A stretch of DNA of 16,479 bases from Spirochaetota bacterium (GCA_009908735.1 JAAAOR010000122.1:1-16479); one strand, 5' to 3'; counted from the stretch's first letter, positions 5,918 to 14,810 are shown. Notes: generated by a model not told the origin, from the sequence alone. Translations and numbers: made by a program.

Positions 5918-7759
5918 TCAGCAGCCCTCCGGCAACATCCGTACGGCACCCTGGTCGGCGGAGGTCGCAAGCAAGCTATAGGCCCTAAGTGCCACCGAAA
6001 CCTCCCGCTCACGCTCGGGCCGGTAGGCGCTCCCCTCACCCTTCTCCTCCTCGGTGGCCCGCCGAGATGCGAGCTCCTCGGCCGATACGCGCAGATCGAT
6101 GCCCCGGTTCGGAATATCGATGTCGATCATGTCGCCGGTGCGCACGAGCGCGATCGCCCCGCCTGCTGCGGCTTCCGGTGAGACGTGGCCGATGGAGAGA
6201 CCCGAAGTCCCGCCGGAGAAGCGCCCGTCGGTAAGGAGGGCACAGGCCTTTCCCAGCCCGCGCGCTTTGAGGTAGCTCGTCGGGTAGAGCATCTCCTGCA
6301 TACCGGGGCCGCCCTTTGGACCTTCGTAGATGATTACCACCACATCACCTTCTTTGACTTCGCCGGACAGGATGCCCTCGACTGAGTCCTCCTGAGAATG
6401 ATAGACGCGTGCCGGTCCGCTAAAGGTAAGGATGGACTCATCCACGCCGGCCGTCTTCACGATGGAGCCGCGCTCGGCGATGTTGCCCTCGAGTACCGCG
6501 AGACCTCCGTCTTTGCTGTAGGCGTGCTCGACATCGCGGATGCACCCGGCGGCGCGGTCGGTGTCGAGCTCATCGAAGGTAGCCGTCTGCGAGCCCATCA
6601 CTCGGTTGCCGACGGTGTTTCCCGGTGCGCTCGAGGCGATCTGCACGGCGTCCGGAGAGCGCGACTCGCGCATGATGTCATAGCGCGCGATCGCCTCACC
6701 GAGGGATAGTCCGTCGGCGCGGCTTACCGACGTATCGAGGAGACCGCCGCGCTCGAGCTCCCCCATGATGGAGAGAATGCCGCCGGCGCGGTTCACGTCT
6801 TCCACGTGGTAGTGAGAGCTCGGCGCCACCTTGCAGAGATTCGGGGTGTGGCGCGAGAGCTGATCGATATCATTCATGGTGAAGTCCACCCCGGCCTCGC
6901 GCGCGATAGCCAAGAGATGGAGCACCGTGTTCGTAGAGCCACCCATGGCGATATCGAGAGTCATCGCGTTCATGAACGCCGGCTTCGTGGCAATCGACCG
7001 CGGCAGAACCGACTCGTCGTCCCTCTCGTAGTAGGCGTCGGCCATGTCAACGATACGATTCGCCGCGGTCTCGAACAGTCGGGTGCGGGATTCGTGGGTG
7101 GCAACCACGGTTCCGTTTCCCGGGAGCGCCATACCAAGGGCCTCGTTAAGGCAGTTCATGGAGTTTGCGGTGAACATACCCGAGCACGACCCGCATGTCG
7201 GGCAGGCGGAAATTTCGACCTGCTCCATCTCCTCGTCGGACACTTTCGGGTCGGCAGCCATGACCATGGCATCGATAAGGTCGTAGGCCTTGTCGCCAAC
7301 CTTCCCGGCTTCCATGGGACCACCCGAGACGAAGATCGTGGGGATGTTGAGGCGCATGGCAGCGAGGAGCATGCCCGGGGTGATCTTGTCACAGTTCGAG
7401 ATGCACACAAGGGCATCTGCGCGATGAGCGTTGACCATGTACTCCACGCTGTCGGCGATGAGCTCGCGCGACGGCAGGGAGTAAAGCATGCCGCCGTGGC
7501 CCATCGCAATCCCGTCGTCAACGGCGATCGTGTCAAACTCCGAGGCAAAGTAGCCGCGCGCCTCTATCTCCTGCTTCACCTGCTGGCCGATGTCGTGGAG
7601 GTGAACGTGCCCCGGCACGAACTGCGTAAAGGAGTTGGCGATCGCGATGATGGGCTTTCCCATGTGCTCGGACTTCATGCCGTTGGCCCGCCACAGGCTC
7701 CGTGCCCCTGCCATGCGGCGCCCACCGGTTGTCGTTGTACTTCTCAGCTCTCGGGACAT
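5918..7759 (-). CDS. ilvD: Dihydroxy-acid dehydratase
   Basis: A 613-residue iron-sulfur enzyme that dehydrates 2,3-dihydroxy-isovalerate and 2,3-dihydroxy-3-methylvalerate to the 2-oxo acid precursors of valine, leucine and isoleucine. It follows the E. coli enzyme (616 residues) closely end to end: MAGAR near 16-20, [10 protein letters not shown] (42-51), [11 protein letters not shown] (81-91), NCDK with C123, CPTCGSC with C186, C189 and C192, and [11 protein letters not shown] (510-520) carrying the catalytic serine region. Position 42-51 has no cysteine, as in the oxygen-sensitive E. coli form rather than the plant form. ATG 7759 has AAGGAG 7 nt upstream. It begins 11 bp after the stop of the TRAP large subunit and so is expected to be on the transporter's transcript, not with other ilv genes. 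The family also holds sugar-acid dehydratases, but the close match to E. coli IlvD argues for the amino-acid role. Confidence 0.93.
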   Translation of the reverse strand: MSRELRSTTTTGGRRMAGARSLWRANGMKSEHMGKPIIAIANSFTQFVPGHVHLHDIGQQVKQEIEARGYFASEFDTIAVDDGIAMGHGGMLYSLPSRELIADSVEYMVNAHRADALVCISNCDKITPGMLLAAMRLNIPTIFVSGGPMEAGKVGDKAYDLIDAMVMAADPKVSDEEMEQVEISACPTCGSCSGMFTANSMNCLNEALGMALPGNGTVVATHESRTRLFETAANRIVDMADAYYERDDESVLPRSIATKPAFMNAMTLDIAMGGSTNTVLHLLAIAREAGVDFTMNDIDQLSRHTPNLCKVAPSSHYHVEDVNRAGGILSIMGELERGGLLDTSVSRADGLSLGEAIARYDIMRESRSPDAVQIASSAPGNTVGNRVMGSQTATFDELDTDRAAGCIRDVEHAYSKDGGLAVLEGNIAERGSIVKTAGVDESILTFSGPARVYHSQEDSVEGILSGEVKEGDVVVIIYEGPKGGPGMQEMLYPTSYLKARGLGKACALLTDGRFSGGTSGLSIGHVSPEAAAGGAIALVRTGDMIDIDIPNRGIDLRVSAEELASRRATEEEKGEGSAYRPEREREVSVALRAYSLLATSADQGAVRMLPEGC

Positions 7760-7770
7760 GCTCTATCTCC

Positions 7771-9033
7771 TTACAAAATTATTCCGGGGAAAATGATCGG
7801 CACGTACACCATGAGCAGCAGAACGAGCAGCAGCCCGAGGAGATACGGCACGATGGCCCGGGTGATACGTTCGATGGACAACCCCGTGATGGACGACGCA
7901 ACGTAGAGATTGATGGCGACGGGCGGAGTGATCATTCCGATGGCAAGCCCCACGACAATTACCAGGCCGAAGTGCACGAGGTCGATACCCAGCTGGTTCA
8001 CCAACGGCAGGAACACCGGCGTGAGAATGATGAGCGCCGAGGCGGTTTCCACGAAAACACCCGTGATGACGATGATGAGCGCGATGAGGAACATGATCAC
8101 GTGCGGGTTCGACGAAAGCGAGAGCACGCCGTTCGCAATCATGCTCGGGATGCCCCAGTTCGCAAGCACCCAGCTCAACACCGAAGAGGTCGCAATGATG
8201 AACATGATCACCGACATCGTCATGAGCGAGCGCACCATGATGCGGTAGATATCCTTCAGACTGAGGTCGCGGTACACCAGCAACGAGACCAGCAGAGAGT
8301 AATTAACCGCGATGACCGCAGCCTCCGAGGGCGTGAAGTAGCCGGAGAAGATGCCGCCGAGGATGATGACGGGCGTGAGCAACCCCCACAGGGCGTCGAA
8401 GAAGGTTTTCACGATATTGCGCAGCTCGAGCTTCGACCCACGTGGGTAGTTACGCTTTATCGCCTGCCGTATCGCAATGCCGATGAGGATCAATCCCATC
8501 GCCACGCCCGGTATGAATCCGTTGAGGAAGAGGTCGGCAACCGACTGATCCGCGATGACGGCATAGATAATCATAGGCACCGACGGCGGTATGACGACCC
8601 CGATGGTGCCGCTTGCCGCGATCAACGAGGCGCTGGATGCCTCCTCGTAGCCCTTGCGCTTGAGCTCGGGGACGAGCGTCGTCCCGACCGCCGCCGTCGT
8701 CGCCGCGCCGGACCCGGAGATGGCGGCGAAAAACATACCGGCAAGCACCGCGACCACAGAGAGGCCACCCTTGAGGAAGCCGAACACGGCGTCGGCGAAC
8801 TCAACGAGCTTCTCCGATACCTTGCCCTTAGCAAGGATGTCGCCGGCCAGGATAAAGAAGGGTACCGCTATGAGCGCGAAGCTGTCGGTGCCCGCGAACA
8901 TCCGCTGTGCGATCACCATGAGGCTCATGTTCCCGCTTATAAGCGCGATCATTGACGAGAGCCCGATGGTAATGGCCACCGGAACGCCGAGAAGCAAAAA
9001 GAGAAGAAACGTCGCGAGCAGGATCAGTCCCAT
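7771..9033 (-). CDS. dctM: TRAP transporter large permease subunit DctM
   Basis: A 420-residue, very hydrophobic inner-membrane protein with about a dozen membrane segments, the sodium-coupled transport subunit of a TRAP system. Family hallmarks are PFFILAGDILA (58-68), AISGSGAATTAAVG (104-117), SGTIGVVIPPS (141-151) and MITPPVAINLYV near the C-terminus. Length is typical (about 425). The start codon overlaps the DctQ stop (TAATG), and the GGAGGAG in the last DctQ codons is its ribosome binding site, so the two are translationally coupled. It ends 11 bp before ilvD. Substrate choice is set mainly by the DctP partner. Confidence 0.95.
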   Translation of the reverse strand: MGLILLATFLLFLLLGVPVAITIGLSSMIALISGNMSLMVIAQRMFAGTDSFALIAVPFFILAGDILAKGKVSEKLVEFADAVFGFLKGGLSVVAVLAGMFFAAISGSGAATTAAVGTTLVPELKRKGYEEASSASLIAASGTIGVVIPPSVPMIIYAVIADQSVADLFLNGFIPGVAMGLILIGIAIRQAIKRNYPRGSKLELRNIVKTFFDALWGLLTPVIILGGIFSGYFTPSEAAVIAVNYSLLVSLLVYRDLSLKDIYRIMVRSLMTMSVIMFIIATSSVLSWVLANWGIPSMIANGVLSLSSNPHVIMFLIALIIVITGVFVETASALIILTPVFLPLVNQLGIDLVHFGLVIVVGLAIGMITPPVAINLYVASSITGLSIERITRAIVPYLLGLLLVLLLMVYVPIIFPGIIL

Positions 9034-9530
9034 TACAGCTCCTCCTCTTGAGGCCGCGAAAACTCAGCAACAAGGGCGTCGATGGAGTGCAGAATCATGA
9101 CGAACAGTGAAATCGGCATCACGATGTACACTACCGGCATCGGGAGTCGCAGGGCGGCAGAAACCTGTTGCCACTGCCGGGACATGTAGTCGAGGGCGAA
9201 GTTGAACGCGACGGCGAAGAAGACGAGGGCCGAAACTGCTGCAAAAATCCGCAGCGTTTTTCGCACCCCCGGCGAAAACGATTCTCGCACGAAGGTCACC
9301 GAGATATGCATGCTGCGCCTGTAGGCAAGGGTGGCGCCGAGGAAGGTCGACCACACGAGCATATATCGCGACACCTCTTCGGACCACGAGAGGGCGTCGA
9401 AGAATACCCTGAACACGATCTGAAGAGTAGTCGCGACGATCATCACCACCAGGCACGCGAACGCGACGCGCTGGACGATCTCGTCGATAACATGCGTGGT
9501 CTTACTGAGAGTTCGAGCGATCACGAGCAT
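9033..9530 (-). CDS. dctQ: TRAP transporter small permease subunit DctQ
   Basis: A 165-residue membrane protein with four predicted membrane helices (about 20-42, 55-75, 92-112 and 130-152 from the chosen start). Motif-like WSEEVSRYMLVWSTFLGA and YRRSMHI in the middle are typical of DctQ subunits. It pairs with DctM in the membrane. The start is uncertain: GGAGG lies only 2-4 nt before ATG 9530 but 8 nt before an in-frame GTG at 9524; another in-frame GTG is at 9539. I give the ATG. The last codons hold the ribosome binding site of dctM. Confidence 0.9.
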   Translation of the reverse strand: MLVIARTLSKTTHVIDEIVQRVAFACLVVMIVATTLQIVFRVFFDALSWSEEVSRYMLVWSTFLGATLAYRRSMHISVTFVRESFSPGVRKTLRIFAAVSALVFFAVAFNFALDYMSRQWQQVSAALRLPMPVVYIVMPISLFVMILHSIDALVAEFSRPQEEEL

Positions 9531-9551
9531 CCCCTCCACCGGTATATGAAA

Positions 9552-9570
9552 CCGACGAAGCCCCCGTCGG
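9552..9570 (-). promoter_or_regulatory. Intercistronic hairpin between dctP and dctQ
   Basis: On the minus strand CCGACG, a 7-nt loop, then CGTCGG form a 6-bp stem followed by TTTCAT, in the 80-bp gap between dctP and dctQ. Such hairpins in transporter operons often stabilise the binding-protein mRNA or partly terminate transcription, giving more binding protein than permease. The stem is short, so this role is inferred from position. Confidence 0.4.
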
Positions 9571-9610
9571 AGGAGACTTCGCCGGGTATGCGAGTTTGAG
9601 TATTCCGATG

Positions 9611-10627
9611 CTACTGGTCGAGCTGAGCGCGAATGCGGCTCAGATAGTCGCCGAAGGCCTCACCGTACTCATCGTACACGGGCGCAACGGCATCCTGAAA
9701 CGCAGCGATATCGGGATTCTCGATGATATTCATGCCGTTGGCACGAAGTGCGTCGAGCTGCTCGCTTGCCATGTCGGCATTCCACTGCCGCTCGTACTCT
9801 GCCGCCTCCTGCGCCGCGTCCTCGAGGATCTGCTGGGCATCGGCCGGCAGCCGGTTCCAGTAATCGAGGCTCATCACGATAATCGCAGGGGCATAGGTGT
9901 GGCGCGTCAACGACAGATACTCCTGCGGCTCATAGAGCTTGAAGGAGTAGATCACGTTGATTGGATTCTCCTGCCCGTCGATCGTCTGCTGCTGCATGGC
10001 GGTCAATGCCTCGGTCCATGCCATGGGAACGGCGTTGGCGCCGAGTGCCTGGAAGGTGTCGATGTAGACGGGGTTTTCCATGACACGGATTTTCAGGCCC
10101 TGCACGTCTGCGGGCGTGCGGACTGGTCGCACCGAGTTGGTCAGGTTGCGGAATCCGCGCTCGGCATACGCGAGGCCCTTGAGGTCGACCTCTTCGAGCT
10201 TGTCGAGGAGCTCCTGGCCGATCTCACCATCGAGTACCCTGTAGGCATCCTCTGGGCTCGGGAAGAGGAAGGGAAGCTCGAAGACCGCGATCTCTTCCAC
10301 GAAGTTGGCGACCGGGCCATTGGTGATAACACCCATCTCGACGGTCCCGATCTGCATACTCTCGAGAAGCGTGCGCTCGTCACCGAGCTGCGCGTTCGGG
10401 AAGATCTCGATCGAGATCTTGCCGTCGGTGCGCTCCTCCACGAGCTCCACGAACTTGACGGCCGCGACGTGGAACCCGTCCTGCTCGTTCACCACGTGTG
10501 CGAGACGGAAGGACACGGGCTCCATCTCTTCGAGGGAGCCGCTCGCGGCGGACTCCCCCTGACCGCCGGCAAATACCACTGCCGCCGCGAGGACCATCAG
10601 TGTAAACATACCTGTAGCGCGTTTCAT
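9611..10627 (-). CDS. dctP: TRAP transporter substrate-binding protein DctP
   Basis: A 338-residue periplasmic binding protein of the DctP family. A Sec signal peptide occupies about 1-20 (positive MKR, hydrophobic core, VVFA end) and is followed by GGQGES; there is no lipobox cysteine, so it should be soluble in the periplasm. The mature domain shows FPNAQLGDE (76-84), an arginine-containing GLKIRVMENP block with R181 (the position that usually salt-bridges the substrate carboxylate) and TIDGQENP (215-222). ATG 10627 has AAGGAG 6 nt upstream; eight further codons upstream are open but lack a site. It is the first gene of the TRAP set, 63 bp after the iron ABC ATPase. Substrate is most likely an organic acid; with ilvD downstream, a 2-oxo or hydroxy acid is a reasonable guess. 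Confidence 0.94.
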   Translation of the reverse strand: MKRATGMFTLMVLAAAVVFAGGQGESAASGSLEEMEPVSFRLAHVVNEQDGFHVAAVKFVELVEERTDGKISIEIFPNAQLGDERTLLESMQIGTVEMGVITNGPVANFVEEIAVFELPFLFPSPEDAYRVLDGEIGQELLDKLEEVDLKGLAYAERGFRNLTNSVRPVRTPADVQGLKIRVMENPVYIDTFQALGANAVPMAWTEALTAMQQQTIDGQENPINVIYSFKLYEPQEYLSLTRHTYAPAIIVMSLDYWNRLPADAQQILEDAAQEAAEYERQWNADMASEQLDALRANGMNIIENPDIAAFQDAVAPVYDEYGEAFGDYLSRIRAQLDQ

Positions 10628-10690
10628 GTACTTCTCCTTGCTTGGGATCAAACTAGTACGTCAGTATGGGCTTATCAGACTTTGCAAGTA

Positions 10691-12025
10691 TTAGAACACC
10701 TTTCCCGCAACGCTGTCAACGAAGGGCAGAGCTCGGCAGGCTGCACACACGGGTATGCGGCGCAGAGACAACGTGACCGCCTCGTCGGCTTGCGGCGGCG
10801 GGGCGTCGGTCCCCGAGAGCCGCGGCATGTGGACCTCGAGGATATGAGGCGCTCGGATATGGTACGAACACACCTCGGGCACGACGAGCACTTCGTAAAA
10901 GTCCCCGCGGAAAATCACCTCCCAGACACGGCCTCGAATTCGCAGAAGGCCGGCCGGGGCGGCAACGCGCGAGACGGCGACGCTCGGAGCGTCGGTGCCT
11001 GAGTAGTCTGCCCCCTCCAGGGTAAAAGAATCCGGACGAATGAGCAGCTCACAACCGCGCCTCATGTCCATCACGTCCTCGCCGGGCGGAACGGCGGTGA
11101 GGGACGGGCTGCTCCGTGCCTGGCCGATGAGGCCGAGCGCGGTCTCGTATCCGTCGCGCGCCGGCACCGCGGGGATAACGTTCACCGGCCCAAAGAACGT
11201 GGCCACCTCGGCCCGTGCGGGTATCTCGAAGAGCTCCCGCGGAGTCCCGCGCTGGATCTCCCTTCCGTCCTTTAGAAACACCACACGGGACGCAAGCGCG
11301 AAGGCTTCATCCGGGTCGTGGGTGACGAGAACGGCTGAGGTGCCGGCCGCCCGGAGAATTTGCCGCAACTCCTGCGACAGCCGTCGCTTAAGCGGTGCGT
11401 CGAGGTTGTTGAAGGGCTCATCGAGTAGGATCAGCGTGGGTTGGGGGGCAAGCGCGCGTGCCACGGCGATCCGTTGCACTTGACCTCCGGAGAGCTCGTG
11501 TGGATAACGAGCCGCAAGCCCCGAGGTGCCGGTTAAATCGAGCACCTCCTCGACGCGACGGCGAATCTGAGCTGCGCCTCGGTAACCCGCAAACCCCAGA
11601 CCACCGGTGCCGCGGGTGGAGCGACTGCCGTGCAGGCCGAACGCCACGTTTTCGAACACCGTCAGGTGGGGGAAAAGCGCCTGGTCCTGAAACACGACGC
11701 CTACCCCTCTCTTTTCGGGTGGATCAGCTGCGACGACTCGCCCGGAAAGCTCTACGGTGCCGCTATCGGGGGTCTCAAACCCTGCGATCAGCCGAAGTGC
11801 GGTGGTCTTCCCGGAACCGCTCTCTCCTACAAGCGCAACGACCTCTCCCGAGTATACATCGAGGGAGAGTCCCGAGACCGCGTCCTGCGCACCGCGGGGG
11901 TAGCGCTTCGTAATGCCGTCGAGACGCAGCACGGGTCGTCCCGCTTCCGTGGGGCGTTCCGCTTCCGCGGGGCGTCCACCGCCACCGTCTATGGACGTCT
12001 TCACCGCTCTCTTCTTTCCGTGCAT
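10691..12025 (-). CDS. fbpC: Iron(III) ABC transporter ATP-binding protein, FbpC type
   Basis: A 444-residue cytoplasmic ATPase. Walker A GESGSGKTT (67-75), Q-loop Q113, signature LSGGQ (178-182), Walker B LILLDEP (198-204), D-loop LD (208-209) and switch H236 are all intact. The C-terminal 165 residues form a TOBE-like regulatory region, as in FbpC/PotA-type proteins, with a Cys-rich CAAC at 427-430. The first 30 residues are an unusual low-complexity, Pro/Glu/Arg-rich extension. ATG 12025 is 1 nt after the permease stop, and AAGGAG in the last permease codons serves it. Iron as substrate is inferred from the FutA-like binding protein in the operon. Confidence 0.9.
   Translation of the reverse strand: MHGKKRAVKTSIDGGGGRPAEAERPTEAGRPVLRLDGITKRYPRGAQDAVSGLSLDVYSGEVVALVGESGSGKTTALRLIAGFETPDSGTVELSGRVVAADPPEKRGVGVVFQDQALFPHLTVFENVAFGLHGSRSTRGTGGLGFAGYRGAAQIRRRVEEVLDLTGTSGLAARYPHELSGGQVQRIAVARALAPQPTLILLDEPFNNLDAPLKRRLSQELRQILRAAGTSAVLVTHDPDEAFALASRVVFLKDGREIQRGTPRELFEIPARAEVATFFGPVNVIPAVPARDGYETALGLIGQARSSPSLTAVPPGEDVMDMRRGCELLIRPDSFTLEGADYSGTDAPSVAVSRVAAPAGLLRIRGRVWEVIFRGDFYEVLVVPEVCSYHIRAPHILEVHMPRLSGTDAPPPQADEAVTLSLRRIPVCAACRALPFVDSVAGKVF
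11941..11976. repeat. Two tandem 18-bp units in the fbpC 5' coding region
   Basis: Two adjacent 18-bp units (11941-11958 and 11959-11976) differ at two positions and encode the repeated hexapeptide pattern RP(A/T)EA(E/G) in the N-terminal extension of the ATPase. The repeat is in frame and may be a site of slippage or length variation. Confidence 0.6.
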
Positions 12026-12026
12026 C

Positions 12027-13706
12027 TCATAGCTCCTTTCCGGACGTGCTCAGAATCCTCCATGCGGCGACCATACCCGCAAGACCGATCGCGACCAGCA
12101 CAAGTGACGGAAAACCGGCCTGCAAAAGTCTCTCGTCGTTTGCCAGAGCGAAAGCCCGCACGGCGAGGGTCTCGAAATTGAAGGGCCTGAGCACCAGGGT
12201 CAGCGGAAGCTCCTTCGAAACGTCAACGAACACCAGCATAAACGCTGCCGCAAGGCTCGCCCGCCCCATGGGCACGTGCACGCGGGCCAACGTCGACACC
12301 GGTCCGTGTCCGAGCGATCGCGCGGCGCGCTCGAGGGGGACGCCGATCCCGTCGAATCCGGCGGCAAGCGGGCGGTAGGCCACGGCGAGATACCGCACCG
12401 CATACGCGTAGAGAAGCAGCGCGAAGCTTCCCATCAAAATGCCCCGCGGATCGGTCCCGGTGATCAGAGTGAAAACCGGCTCGATGGCCCTGTCGAGCCG
12501 CGTTGCCACCGCGAGCACGCCGACTGCGATGACCGCGCCGGGGACGGCGTAACCGGAAGCTGCGACGCTTACCGCAGCGCGGAGATGCCTGCCCGCGGTT
12601 CCACCGCTGCGGGTGCTCCAGGAGAGAAACAAGGCCAACGCCACGGTCACCACTGCAGCGCCTCCCGACGAGCTCAGCGTGCCGGCTGCTGCCTGCAACG
12701 TGTCGGCAAGCTCGTGCCCCTCGGCGGCGGAAACCGCGGACAGCGAGGAAAGGGCCCACCGAACGAGCATGAAGACCGGTAGCACGAACCCCAACACCGG
12801 CGGGAGCGCAACCAAAGCCATCACGCCACCCGCGGCAGCACCGGAGAGACGCCTGCGTCGCGGCGGTTGCTCCGCCATGCCCGCACCGCCGGCGTAACCC
12901 GCCCGCCCCCGACCCGCACGCTCAGCCCCCACAGCCAGCACAACCATCAGCAGCAGCATGGAAGCGAGCTTGAGCGCCGTGATCACGCTACCGGCGGAAA
13001 ACCAGCTACGGAAAACCCCGGTAGTCAGGGTATCGACGCCGAGGTAAAACGGGGCTCCGTAGGCTGCAAGCGACTCCATCAGAATCAGCAGCATTCCCGC
13101 GGCAACGGCGGGTCTGGCCACCGGCAATCCGAGCCGGAAGAAGAGACCGTGCCGTACCCCGAGGGAGCGAGCGGCCTCCACCAGGCGTTCGGAGCGCGCT
13201 GCAAATGCCGCCCTCGTCGTGAGGAATACATAAGGATAAAGTACAAGCGAGAGGATGAACACCAAACCGGGAAGCGAGGCTATAGGAAGCAGGTAGAGCG
13301 AATCCGAGGCCAGACCAACGCGTCCCAGGGCCGCCTGCAGAGGACCGGTGTAATCGAGGAGCCCCGCGTAGGCGTAAGCGGCTATGTAGGATGGTACGGC
13401 GAGGGGGGCTGCGGCGGCCGCCGTCAGTATCCGCCGGGCGGGAAACTCGTACCGGGTAGTGATCCACGCAAGCGCGGTACCGATCACCGCGGCGGCCACC
13501 GGCACGGCGACGGCAACGACGGCGGTATTTATGAGGTATCCGGGTAGCACTGTCTGCCAGAGGCGCAACATGCCCTCGCTCGCCGGTACTACGACCGATG
13601 CGACGATTACGCCGACCGGCAAGGCGAGCACGGCGGCTGCCGCCATTACAGCGGCATGTGCCGCACGCGCCCGCACAAAGGAACGCTTAGCGCCAACCAA
13701 CGTCAT
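12027..13706 (-). CDS. fbpB: Iron(III) ABC transporter permease, fused two-domain FbpB type
   Basis: A 559-residue inner-membrane protein made of two tandem BPD_transp_1-like halves, as in FbpB/SfuB/FutB permeases. Each half has about six membrane helices and an EAA loop that contacts the ATPase: EAARSLG beginning near residue 177 and ERAARSLG near 459, each followed by the expected LP or VP. The two halves are joined by a basic cytoplasmic linker near 265-290. I chose ATG 13706, which overlaps the end of the binding-protein gene by 20 bp and fits translational coupling, although no Shine-Dalgarno is visible; the open frame extends 15 codons further inside that gene. Its last codons carry the ribosome binding site of the ATPase. 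Confidence 0.9.
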   Translation of the reverse strand: MTLVGAKRSFVRARAAHAAVMAAAAVLALPVGVIVASVVVPASEGMLRLWQTVLPGYLINTAVVAVAVPVAAAVIGTALAWITTRYEFPARRILTAAAAAPLAVPSYIAAYAYAGLLDYTGPLQAALGRVGLASDSLYLLPIASLPGLVFILSLVLYPYVFLTTRAAFAARSERLVEAARSLGVRHGLFFRLGLPVARPAVAAGMLLILMESLAAYGAPFYLGVDTLTTGVFRSWFSAGSVITALKLASMLLLMVVLAVGAERAGRGRAGYAGGAGMAEQPPRRRRLSGAAAGGVMALVALPPVLGFVLPVFMLVRWALSSLSAVSAAEGHELADTLQAAAGTLSSSGGAAVVTVALALFLSWSTRSGGTAGRHLRAAVSVAASGYAVPGAVIAVGVLAVATRLDRAIEPVFTLITGTDPRGILMGSFALLLYAYAVRYLAVAYRPLAAGFDGIGVPLERAARSLGHGPVSTLARVHVPMGRASLAAAFMLVFVDVSKELPLTLVLRPFNFETLAVRAFALANDERLLQAGFPSLVLVAIGLAGMVAAWRILSTSGKEL

Positions 13707-14739
13707 CGAAGATGGCCACCGCCTCATCCGCGTACTCGCCGAGCAACCCAAGATTCAGCTGATCGGCTTTGAAATCGCCCCAAGACGCCACTCGATCGGC
13801 CGGCTCGACCTCGGGGTTCACGGGGTATTCGAAGTTTGCTGCGGCGAACTCCCGCTGGGCCGCGGGGCTGGTGAGAAACTCGAGTAGCCGAACCGCATTC
13901 TCCTTGCTCGGTGCATGCCGCGTAACGCCGGCGCCACTCACGTTGATGTGCGCGCCCCGCCCGCTCTGGTTCGGGAAGAAGATCTCAACCTGCTCGGCAA
14001 CTTCGCGCTCGGCCTCATCTGAGGAGGCCCCAAGCAACCCCACATAGTAGGTGTTAACTATTGCGATGTCGGCAACGCCTGCCGCTACGGCCTTAATCTG
14101 ATCCCGGTCGTTGCCCTGGGGCTGCCGCGCAAAGTTCGACACAACGCCGGCGGCCCATTCCTCGGCCGCCTCCGCACCATGATGGGCCACGAGCGAGGAG
14201 AGAAGCGAAATATTATATATGTTACTCGATGAGCGTACGGCGATCCTGCCGTCCCACTGTGGCTCTGCAAGCGCTTCGTAGGTGGAGAGCTCGTCGGCAT
14301 TCACTCGCTCGGGATGGTACACGACGACTCGGGCCCGGGACGTGAGACCGTGCCAGTAGCCCTCTTCATCCCGCAGATTATCCGGAACCTGCTGCGACAG
14401 CCGAGCTGACGAGACCGGCTGTAGCAGATTGCGCTCCCTCGCGCGGTTCAGCCGTCCGGCGTCAACCGTAATTATGAGGTCGGCGGGTGTGTTGTCGCCC
14501 TCGCGCTCGAGACGCTCAATGAGCTCGTCGGCGCCGGCGCGGACCACGTTGACCTCGATGCCGGTCTCCTCGCTGAACTCCGCGTACAGCTGCCGGTCGA
14601 CCTCATAGTGACGGTGAGAGTAGATATTGACTGTCCCGGCATCGGCGGAAGCCTCGGCCTCTGTTTCAGCATCTCCCGCAGCTGAAACGGACAGAACGAC
14701 GCATATCGAAAGCACGAACAACAGCATCGTGCGTTGCAT
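13687..14739 (-). CDS. fbpA: Iron(III)-binding periplasmic protein, FutA/FbpA family
   Basis: A 350-residue periplasmic binding protein. A signal peptide covers about 1-21, ending SVSAAG, with no lipobox. The family opening VNIYSHRHYEVD (37-48) is followed by the ligand set typical of FutA-type proteins: H44, Y45, Y175 and the tyrosine pair Y231-Y232 in NTYYVG. The spacing Y45-Y175-Y231/Y232 is that of Synechocystis FutA, as I recall it, and supports Fe(III) bound directly by tyrosines. ATG 14739 has GGGAGG 5 nt upstream. It is the first gene of the iron ABC set, overlapping the permease by 20 bp. I see no convincing Fur box in the 71-bp gap upstream, so iron control is not demonstrated. Confidence 0.92.
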   Translation of the reverse strand: MQRTMLLFVLSICVVLSVSAAGDAETEAEASADAGTVNIYSHRHYEVDRQLYAEFSEETGIEVNVVRAGADELIERLEREGDNTPADLIITVDAGRLNRARERNLLQPVSSARLSQQVPDNLRDEEGYWHGLTSRARVVVYHPERVNADELSTYEALAEPQWDGRIAVRSSSNIYNISLLSSLVAHHGAEAAEEWAAGVVSNFARQPQGNDRDQIKAVAAGVADIAIVNTYYVGLLGASSDEAEREVAEQVEIFFPNQSGRGAHINVSGAGVTRHAPSKENAVRLLEFLTSPAAQREFAAANFEYPVNPEVEPADRVASWGDFKADQLNLGLLGEYADEAVAIFDDVGWR

Positions 14740-14770
14740 AGTAACCTCCCTAACGGGTTATGATGCTCAT

Positions 14771-14799
14771 ACCTTACCGAAACACTCAGGTTTATGCAA
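14771..14799 (-). promoter_or_regulatory. Candidate promoter of the iron ABC operon
   Basis: On the minus strand TTGCAT (14794-14799) and TAAGGT (14771-14776) are separated by 17 bp, predicting a start near 14764 and a leader of about 25 nt. The -35 is good (four of six) and the -10 weak (three of six). It is the only reasonable pair in the gap. Confidence 0.3.
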
Positions 14800-14810
14800 C
14801 CCAAAGTCGT

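Noticed and set aside
5815..6039. Ala/Arg-rich minus-strand frame spanning the ilvD end and the hairpin
   Set aside because: It overlaps the IlvD C-terminus in another frame and reads through the CCGCGG repeats; there is no start signal.
6806..7906. 366-codon plus-strand frame opposite ilvD
   Set aside because: It is antisense to a canonical IlvD. The His/Arg-rich composition is typical of a reverse-complement shadow.
7702..8955. 417-codon plus-strand frame opposite dctM, very rich in His, Arg, Asp and Glu
   Set aside because: It looks striking but is the complement of a hydrophobic membrane protein, where Leu/Val/Ile codons read back as charged residues.
10628..10690. Stem between CTTGC and GCAAG that could mask the dctP ribosome site
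   Set aside because: Only 5 bp with a large loop, likely to occur by chance.
9596..11002. 468-codon plus-strand frame opposite dctP
   Set aside because: It is antisense to dctP and part of fbpC, both of which have complete motif sets.
14740..14810. Fur or iron-responsive operator upstream of fbpA
   Set aside because: I looked for a GATAAT-type inverted repeat and saw only isolated AT-rich fragments; nothing convincing.
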